DNA of 64,000 nucleotides from Nocardioides islandensis (GTDB lineage: Bacteria > Actinomycetota > Actinomycetes > Propionibacteriales > Nocardioidaceae): the NCBI RefSeq assembly GCF_015352455.1, contig NZ_JADKPN010000010.1, forward strand, positions 142,161 to 206,160. Reading direction: 5' to 3'. The notes beneath the pieces are model-generated. The model worked only from the letters and a program-made list of their open reading frames with translations. It did no database searches and was not told where the DNA came from. Below are positions 58,313-64,000 of this stretch, one piece after another (position 1 is the stretch's first letter; the number at the start of each line of letters is the position of its first letter). The translations under genes and the position numbers were made by a program.

Positions 58313-59590
58313 TCAGACGCGACCGGCCTTCATGTCCATCAGCCGGCCGAGGATGCGGGGGCCGTCGGCGCGGATGCCGTCGTGCTCGTACTCGTTGGTG
58401 ACCCAGGCTCGCGTGTTCCCGACGTACCTCGCCGTCTCGAGCTGGAGGCCCGAGTCGACGTACATGTCGTCGAAGTAGACCGCGGCGAGGACCGGCACCT
58501 CGTTGGCGGCGAGCCGGTCGAGGTCGTAGAGCGGGCCCCACTGGTCGTACGTCGCGAGGTCGTCGGCCGCGCCGCGGAAGGGCGCCAGGGCGCGCACCTC
58601 CTCGAACATCCAGGAGTAGAACATCTCGCCGGTGAACAGCAGCGGGTCGGCCTTGTCGGCGAACTCCGGCAGCGCAGCCATCGCCCGCTCGGCGGCCCAG
58701 GCGCTCGCGCGGGAACCAGGCTGGCCGTAGATGTACTCCTGCAAGGGGAACAGCGGCCCCTCGACGTGGCCGGTCTGGCTCATCACGTCGTACAGGAACA
58801 GGTCGGAGAGCCGGTCGCCGTGCCACGCCTCGTCGAGCATCCAGTGCAGCTGCTCGTAGCCGTTGCTCATCCCGAACCCGTCACCGAGCCGGCGCAGACG
58901 CCGGGTCGTCAGCCGGTCGCCGTCGGGCAGCAGGACCTCGTGCGAGGACAGGTGGTCAGCGATGCGGCGGACCAACGCCGCGTCGTCGGGGTACCGCGCG
59001 TAGTACGCGGCGTTCTTGTCGGCGACCCGCGGGTAGGTCCGCGCGTAGACGTCGTCGGCGCTCGCCGTCAGGCCGGGCAGGCCGCCGAGGACGTAGCAGG
59101 CGTCCAGACCCTCGGGCGCCAGCGACAGGTACGTCATGGTCACCCAACCGCCGTAGCTCTGCGCGAACGTCTCCCACTTCTTGCCGCCGGCAAGCCTCTC
59201 GCGCAGCACCTCGGCGTCGCGGACGATGCTGTCGGCGCGGAACAGCCGCAGGTACGCCGCGATGTCCGCGTCCGACCAGCCCTCGACGGTGAGCCGGGTC
59301 AGCGGGGTGCTGCGGCCGGTGCCCCGTTGGTCGAGCAGGAGCACCCGGTGCGTCTTGGTGGCGTGCCCGAGCCACCCGCCCGCGCCCGCGAAGGGCCGCG
59401 GTGACTTCCCGCCGGGGCCGCCCTGGAGGAACACCAGCCACGGCAGGTCCGCGACGTCCTTCTCCTTGTCGACCGACACCACCTCGCGAGCGAACACCTC
59501 GATCGTGCGCCCGTCGTCCGGCGACGCATGGTCGAGCGGTACCTCGACCGTGTGGTCGGTGAGCACGTAGCCGGGGATGCGGGTGACCAT
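58313..59590 (-). CDS. Prolyl aminopeptidase-like alpha/beta hydrolase (S33 family)
   Basis: The 425-residue protein begins at the ATG at 59590. WLVFLQGGPGGKSPRPF near residue 52 is the oxyanion HGGPG motif of S33 peptidases, LLDQRGTGRS follows, and the nucleophile is in FAQSYGGWVT near 145 (QSYGG rather than GQSWG). An insertion/cap domain (about 185-330) precedes the acid (AVYFDDMYVD) and a late histidine in NEYEHDG. This size is right for tripeptidyl/prolyl aminopeptidases of actinobacteria. It probably cleaves N-terminal residues from peptides. It lies 18 bp after the polymerase gene on the same strand. Confidence 0.9.
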   Translation of the reverse strand: MVTRIPGYVLTDHTVEVPLDHASPDDGRTIEVFAREVVSVDKEKDVADLPWLVFLQGGPGGKSPRPFAGAGGWLGHATKTHRVLLLDQRGTGRSTPLTRLTVEGWSDADIAAYLRLFRADSIVRDAEVLRERLAGGKKWETFAQSYGGWVTMTYLSLAPEGLDACYVLGGLPGLTASADDVYARTYPRVADKNAAYYARYPDDAALVRRIADHLSSHEVLLPDGDRLTTRRLRRLGDGFGMSNGYEQLHWMLDEAWHGDRLSDLFLYDVMSQTGHVEGPLFPLQEYIYGQPGSRASAWAAERAMAALPEFADKADPLLFTGEMFYSWMFEEVRALAPFRGAADDLATYDQWGPLYDLDRLAANEVPVLAAVYFDDMYVDSGLQLETARYVGNTRAWVTNEYEHDGIRADGPRILGRLMDMKAGRV

Positions 59591-59608
59591 GGCGAGATTC
59601 TGGCCCCC

Positions 59609-61258
59609 CTAGGCCTCGGCGACAGCCCCGGGCTTGCCCGCCTCGGCGTACGACTGCACGACCGCGACGTTGAGGGGGAAGTCGACGGCGACGTCGCGGA
59701 AGAGCAGGCGCCCGGCCACAGCAGCGGCCTCGCCGACCTCCTCGGCGACGGCCGCGGCCAGGGCGACGGGGGCGTGCACGACGACCTCGTCGTGGAGGAA
59801 GAAGACGAGGTGGGGGCGGGAGGTCAGCGGGCCGTCGCCACCGAGGCGCCAAAGGCGGTGGCGGAGGTCGGCGATCCAGCACAGCGCCCACTCGGCGCCG
59901 GTGCCCTGGACCACGAAGTTGCGCGTGAAGCGGCCGTAGGCGCGGCGGCGCCGGGCCAGGACGTCGGTGTCCGGAGGCGGGTCGTCGGGGTCGTGGTCGA
60001 AGGCGTCGCCGATGTCGGGCGAACCGCGGCCGAGGAGGGTACGGACGACCTGGCCGCGCTCACCGGCGCGCGCCGCGTCCTCGACGAGGCCGAACGCCGC
60101 GGGGTACCGCCGCGTCAGGCCCGCGACCATCCGGCCGCTCTCGCCGGTGGTGGCGCCGTACATCGCCCCCAGCAGGCCGACCTTGGCGTCGGCGCGCTGG
60201 GCGACGGCGCCCGCGTCGACCATGCCCTGGTAGAGGTCGGCGCCCCGCGCCGCCGAGGCCAGCGCGCGGTCGCCGCTCATCCCGGCCAGCACCCGCGGCT
60301 CGAGCTGGGCCACGTCGGCGACGACCAGCGTCCAGCCGTCGTCGGCGATGGCGGCGGGCCGCACCTGCACCGGGATCGACAGCGCGCCTCCGCCGTTGGA
60401 GGACCAGCGACCCGTGGTCGAGCCTGCGGGCTGGTACGACGGGCGGAACCGGCCGCCGCGCACCCACTGGTCGATCCACTCCCAGCCGTTGTTCGAGAAG
60501 AGGTGGGACAGGTGCTTGTAGGCGAGCAGCGGCTCGATCGCCGGATGGTCCAGTGCCCGCAGGGAACGGGCACGGGTGTCGGTCGCGTCCAGCCCGACCC
60601 GGCGCAGCGCCGCCAGCAGCTCCGGCCGCGAGTCGGGGTTGAGACCTGGTGCGTCCAAGGCCTCGCGCACCTGGAGAGCCAGCGCCTCCAGCTTGGCCGG
60701 CCGCGCACCGCGGGGTGGTCGCGCACCCAGCCGCTCGACCAGCAGCTCCTCGTGCACGTCGACCCGCCACGGCAGCCCGGCGTGCGTCATCTCCACCGCC
60801 GCCAGCGCCCCGGCCGACTCGGCGGCGAGCAACAGCTCCAGCCGCGTCGACTCCGGCGACGCCTCGACGGCGGCCAGCTGGCGCGCGTCCTCGAGGTCGG
60901 CCCGCAGGTGCTCGGCCGGGTCCTCCACCACGAACAGCGCCGGGTCCGACGGCACGCTCGGCCCGAGCCGGTCCCACAGCGTCGACTCCTCGCCGTCCAA
61001 CAGCGACTGGTCGACGGCCGGTGCTCGCCGCAGCAGGTGGTGGCCGAGCCGCAGGTCGTGGCACCGGCCCAGCCGTACCCCGGCCTCCAGCAGCGGCGGG
61101 TACCACCGGGCCGAGTCGTCCCAGACCCAGCGCGGTCCGTCGGGCTCCCGGTCCGCGACGTACGCCGCCAGGTCGGCCACCGCGAGCTCCCGGACGTCTC
61201 CGGGCTCGACGACCGACACCCGATCGCCGGGCAGGCGGGACAGCGCGACGCGGGTCAC
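59609..61258 (-). CDS. Short family-A DNA polymerase (Pol I-like), degenerate motifs
   Basis: The 549-residue protein is a Pol I-type polymerase with a remnant exonuclease-like N-terminal domain (residues 1-150). The palm/fingers motifs can be seen but vary from the consensus. Motif A is VADVAQLEPRVLAG (consensus DYSQIELR), motif B RADAKVGLLGAMYG near 350, keeping the R-x3-K...YG spacing but with Leu at the Phe/Tyr position. Motif C is FFLHDEVVVHA near 485, with the catalytic Asp-Glu intact. Actinobacterial genomes often carry such second polymerase genes, annotated as bifunctional exonuclease/polymerase. A repair or translesion role is plausible. Confidence 0.88.
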   Translation of the reverse strand: MTRVALSRLPGDRVSVVEPGDVRELAVADLAAYVADREPDGPRWVWDDSARWYPPLLEAGVRLGRCHDLRLGHHLLRRAPAVDQSLLDGEESTLWDRLGPSVPSDPALFVVEDPAEHLRADLEDARQLAAVEASPESTRLELLLAAESAGALAAVEMTHAGLPWRVDVHEELLVERLGARPPRGARPAKLEALALQVREALDAPGLNPDSRPELLAALRRVGLDATDTRARSLRALDHPAIEPLLAYKHLSHLFSNNGWEWIDQWVRGGRFRPSYQPAGSTTGRWSSNGGGALSIPVQVRPAAIADDGWTLVVADVAQLEPRVLAGMSGDRALASAARGADLYQGMVDAGAVAQRADAKVGLLGAMYGATTGESGRMVAGLTRRYPAAFGLVEDAARAGERGQVVRTLLGRGSPDIGDAFDHDPDDPPPDTDVLARRRRAYGRFTRNFVVQGTGAEWALCWIADLRHRLWRLGGDGPLTSRPHLVFFLHDEVVVHAPVALAAAVAEEVGEAAAVAGRLLFRDVAVDFPLNVAVVQSYAEAGKPGAVAEA

Positions 61259-61297
61259 GAGCTCAGCGTGTCATCCGGCGGGGACGGCCCGGCGCCC

Positions 61298-61657
61298 TCA
61301 GCCCCACGTGAAGGTCAGGATCGCCCACACCGCCCAGAGCACGACCGGGACTGCGAACGCGACCGCGGCCAGCAGCAGACCGACGCCGACCTGACGGGTC
61401 CCGCGCAGCCCGCAGAGCAGCAGTCCGTTGACCACCAACAGGCACCACATGCCGACGGCCAGCGGCTGTCCGAGATCCGACCACAACAGGAAGCTGCTGC
61501 GCGGATCGTGGTGCGTCCGCTGGAACCGGTCGATGACCAGACCCAGCATCCCGAGGAAGGCGCCGAAGTCCGCCAGTGCAAGTGTCCCGACGGCAGCGGT
61601 CCCGAGCCACCGGCGACGTCGTGAGGTTCGGTCGGTGTCGGGCGCCGCGGTGGTCAT
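61298..61657 (-). CDS. Small polytopic membrane protein
   Basis: From the ATG at 61657 (MTTAAPDTDRTSRRRR) the protein is 119 residues. Three hydrophobic helices are likely: TAAVGTLALADFGAFLGMLGLVI, LAVGMWCLLVVNGLLLCGL and VGLLLAAVAFAVPVVLWAVWAI. No family is recognised. It lies 39 bp upstream of the polymerase gene and could share its transcript. An upstream start would add a Cys/Arg-rich stretch that looks non-coding. Confidence 0.68.
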   Translation of the reverse strand: MTTAAPDTDRTSRRRRWLGTAAVGTLALADFGAFLGMLGLVIDRFQRTHHDPRSSFLLWSDLGQPLAVGMWCLLVVNGLLLCGLRGTRQVGVGLLLAAVAFAVPVVLWAVWAILTFTWG

Positions 61658-61801
61658 GGACCCAGGGTGTGCCCTCGGGCGTCGCCGACACGTGAGCACA
61701 CGTGCTCAGGGGACGGCAAAGTCTGCCGGCTCCGAGATCCGTGGGTCCGCGAGGACCGCGGCTGGCCATCGCCGGCGACCTCACAGGGTTATCGTCCGGG
61801 C

Positions 61802-63526
61802 ATGCGCTCCCCCCGCCTGCTGGCCGGCGCTGTCGGCGTCGTCGCCGTCGCCGGTGCTCTGCCCGCGAGCTCGACCGTCCCCTCACCCGACCCTGCACGA
61901 GCCGTCGTGGGCTCCTGCACCGACCAGGGCGGCACGGCGGCGGTGAAGCAGCCGAGGTTCGTGCGGAACATCGCCACCGGCGAGACGGGCTGGTTCTCCT
62001 CACCGGGACTGGTCGACCTCGACGGCGACGGGCGGCTCGAGATCGTCGCGCCGTTCTACTCGACGTTCGTGTTCGACGCGAACGGCAAGGAGCTCGGGCG
62101 TGGGACGGCCAGCGCCGGCCGCGTGTACCCGCCGGGCGTCGTGACCGACCTCGAGGGCGACGGCACCCCCGACATCGTGGTGGCCGGCAACGAGGGCACC
62201 GTGGCGGCGTACGAGCTCCGCGGCGGCAGCCTCCGCCTCAAGCCGGGTTGGCCGGCGTCCACTGACAGCGGCGGCCAGTCGCCGGAGGCGCGCGGGATGG
62301 CGGCGGCCGACCTGGACGGCGACGGCCGCGTCGAGGTGGTGGTGACCACCACGAACACCTCGTCGACGGGTGCGCAGGTCTTCGTCTTCGACGCCGAGGG
62401 CGACCTGTTCCAGCCCCAGGGCGGGCACGCGCCCGCGTGGCCGAGGTACAACCGGCTGTCCGGCCCCGGGAACGACCTGCGCTTCAACGGGATGGGCAAC
62501 CACGGGTACGGCGCGTACGGCGAGAACGTCGGCATCGGCAACCTCGACGACGACCCCGAGCTCGAGGTCGTCACGACGTTCGACAACCACCAGGTCAACG
62601 TGTTCAACGACGACGGCACGTCCGTGCTGGCGTCGCCGTGGTTCCGGAACCGCGAGTCGCAGTACGACGGCCGGCGCATGGGATGGGGGCAGTTCATCCG
62701 GTGGGCGGACCCGCGCGTGGAGCGGCGGCACTACCACCAGCACGTCGGGGAGTGGCCGAACCCGGCGCGGCAGACGTGGCTGCAGTGGACCGCGTCGCCG
62801 CCGTCGGTCGCGGACCTCGACGGGGACGGCCGCAACGAGGTCGTCGGCATCCCCAACGCCGAGAAGCACATCCCCTACCGCACCCAGGGTTTCGCGTTCA
62901 TGGTGCTCGACGGGTCGTACGGCGACGGCCGCCGGTCCGCCCGCCGCCACCACGGCTTCGAGCACCTGGTGATGTCGAACCGGCCGGCGTACCGGCCGGA
63001 CGGCGACTGGTACCCGCCCTCCGGTATCCCCGCTCCCACCGTCATCGACCTGGTCGGCGACCACCGCCCCGAGATCGTCTCGGCGCTCCCCGGTGGCGGC
63101 GTGTACGCCGTGTCGCCGGACGGCAGGCTGCTCTGGCGCACGGCGTACGCATCGAAGACCGCCAAGACCTTCGCCTCCGAAGTGGTCGCCGCCGACCTCA
63201 ACCGTGACGGCACGCCGGAGCTGGTGCTCGGCACGTACGCGCTGCACCGCGACGCGGGCCGCCTCCTCGTGCTGAGCGCGCGCGGCAAGAAGCTGTACGA
63301 CCTGACGCTGAGGCACCAGGGCTCCGACGGCAACGGCATCGGCGTGCCCGCCGCCCCGTCGATCGGCGACCTCGACGGCGACGGTGACCTGGAGGTGGTG
63401 CTGACGACCTTCGACCACGGCCTCGACGTCTACACGGTCCCCGGCTCCGGCACCGGCTGTCTCCCCTGGCCCACCGGCCGCGGCAACCTGCTCCGCAACG
63501 GGATGGGTCCCACTACCAGCTCCTGA
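61802..63526 (+). CDS. Secreted FG-GAP/VCBS-repeat beta-propeller protein
   Basis: From the ATG at 61802 the protein is 574 residues with a signal peptide (LLAGAVGVVAVAGALPA, cleavage near ASS). At least six Ca2+-binding DxDGDG-type repeats occur at blade boundaries: VDLDGDGRLE, TDLEGDGTPD, ADLDGDGRVE, ADLDGDGRNE, ADLNRDGTPE and GDLDGDGDLE, as in integrin-like beta-propellers. VYAVSPDGRLLWRT and MVLDGSYGDGRRS are inter-blade loops. The protein is likely extracellular and carries no catalytic motif; a binding or scaffold function is expected. The palindromic-repeat array begins right after its stop and may terminate transcription. Confidence 0.88.
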   Translation: MRSPRLLAGAVGVVAVAGALPASSTVPSPDPARAVVGSCTDQGGTAAVKQPRFVRNIATGETGWFSSPGLVDLDGDGRLEIVAPFYSTFVFDANGKELGRGTASAGRVYPPGVVTDLEGDGTPDIVVAGNEGTVAAYELRGGSLRLKPGWPASTDSGGQSPEARGMAAADLDGDGRVEVVVTTTNTSSTGAQVFVFDAEGDLFQPQGGHAPAWPRYNRLSGPGNDLRFNGMGNHGYGAYGENVGIGNLDDDPELEVVTTFDNHQVNVFNDDGTSVLASPWFRNRESQYDGRRMGWGQFIRWADPRVERRHYHQHVGEWPNPARQTWLQWTASPPSVADLDGDGRNEVVGIPNAEKHIPYRTQGFAFMVLDGSYGDGRRSARRHHGFEHLVMSNRPAYRPDGDWYPPSGIPAPTVIDLVGDHRPEIVSALPGGGVYAVSPDGRLLWRTAYASKTAKTFASEVVAADLNRDGTPELVLGTYALHRDAGRLLVLSARGKKLYDLTLRHQGSDGNGIGVPAAPSIGDLDGDGDLEVVLTTFDHGLDVYTVPGSGTGCLPWPTGRGNLLRNGMGPTTSS

Positions 63527-63530
63527 CACC

Positions 63531-64000
63531 CCGTTGGTCGAGGAAGGACGAAGTCCTGTCACGAGACCCGGGGAGACGTACGCCGACCGCTCACCGGGTC
63601 TCGACACGCTCGGCCGTGGCCGGCCTCACGGCTCGACCACCATCCCCTCGCTCCGTGGTGGTCGAGCCGGGCGAGCGCCATCCGCTTCATGGTGGTCGAG
63701 CCGGGCGAGCGCCGGCGAGCCCGTGTCGAGACCCCTCACCGGGTCTCGACACGCTCGGCCGTGGCCGGCCTCACGGCTCGACCACCATGCCCTCGCTCCA
63801 TGCTGGTCGAGCCGGGCGAGCGCCAGCGAGCCCGTGTCGAGACCCCTCACCGGGTCTCGACACGCTCGGCCGTGGCCGGCCTCACGGCTCGACCACCATG
63901 CCCCCGCTCCATGGTGGTCGAGCCGGGCGAGACGTACGCCGACCGCTCACCGGGTCTCGACACGCTCGGCCGTGGCCGGCCTCACGGCTCGACCACCATG
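63531..64000. repeat. Array of inverted short palindromic repeats, continuing past the window
   Basis: The block starts with a different unit (GGTCGAGGAAGGACGAAGTC, 63537-63556, running on to ACGAGACCC). A second unit, TCACCGGGTCTCGACACGCT then CGGCCGTGGCCGGCCTCACG then GCTCGACCACC, begins at 63591, 63736, 63847 and 63947. Between the copies lie inverted partners GGTGGTCGAGCCGGGCGAGC ... GTGTCGAGACC. Each pair can fold into a long cruciform. Spacing is irregular (145, 111 and 100 bp), so this is neither CRISPR nor a simple satellite. No gene is present in this stretch. Confidence 0.85.

Noticed and set aside
63531..64000. Possible CRISPR array
   Set aside because: Repeat spacing is irregular, alternate units are inverted and the intervening DNA is itself repeat-derived. 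No cas gene is present.
1..64000. tRNA, rRNA, prophage or integrase genes that would explain the low-GC island
   Set aside because: None was recognised on either strand by reading; a dedicated tRNA or profile search was not possible here.

Overview
The window is very GC-rich, densely packed DNA with frequent GTG starts and 4-nt ATGA/GTGA gene overlaps. It looks like an actinobacterial chromosome. The beta-ketoadipate genes, the IclR regulators, the AfsR-like LuxR protein, the Ser/Thr kinase and the short palindromic repeat family all fit Nocardioides or a close relative; that assignment is inference, since no rRNA or phylogenetic marker is present. No tRNA, rRNA, CRISPR array, integrase or recognisable IS transposase was found.

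Layout. Positions 1-3.8 kb hold the end of a VOC/glyoxalase gene with a repeat-derived tail, an SDR, an SRPBCC protein, a GNAT-like protein, an aldo/keto reductase and an ABM-like protein. At 3.9-11.9 kb a tightly coupled plus-strand catabolic operon encodes an extradiol-type dioxygenase, two SDRs, three fumarylacetoacetate-hydrolase (FAH) family proteins, a two-domain GlcG/HbpS-like protein, a ketopantoate-reductase-like protein and a metallo-hydrolase. The set resembles meta-cleavage of an aromatic ring, but the substrate cannot be named. At 11.9-14.1 kb the GC content drops sharply: this small island carries a DUF262 protein and a HEPN-like protein as a bicistron and is flanked on the right by a decayed second copy of the 3' end of the metallo-hydrolase gene. 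It is the best candidate here for an undescribed (probably defensive) system.

At 14.2-20.5 kb are a GH1 glycosidase, a membrane-anchored protein, a phosphotransferase, an FrsA-like alpha/beta hydrolase, another SDR and a cupin. At 20.6-28.8 kb lies a complete 4-hydroxybenzoate/protocatechuate pathway: pobA with its IclR regulator on the minus strand, divergent from pcaHGBLFIJ. It converts 4-hydroxybenzoate to protocatechuate and on to succinyl-CoA and acetyl-CoA, and includes a fused PcaL. At 30.9-43.2 kb an IclR regulator is divergent from a peptide-type ABC transporter (Tat lipoprotein, two permeases, fused double ATPase). These are followed by a short inverted-repeat element, a serine hydrolase, the L-carnitine catabolic genes cdhC-cdhA-cdhB and a sulfatase; together they suggest import, unmasking and degradation of a carnitine derivative.

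From 43 to 63.5 kb genes are more generic: DUF202 membrane proteins, an RTX-like secreted protein, hydrolases, an AfsR-like regulator, a kinase/FHA-like pair followed by a prolyl oligopeptidase and a DHFR-like reductase, a secreted phosphoesterase overlapping a sulfotransferase-like gene, a short family-A DNA polymerase and a secreted FG-GAP protein. The last 470 bp are an array of inverted palindromic repeats. Members of this or a related repeat family also lie inside or at the ends of three coding genes in the first 9 kb.
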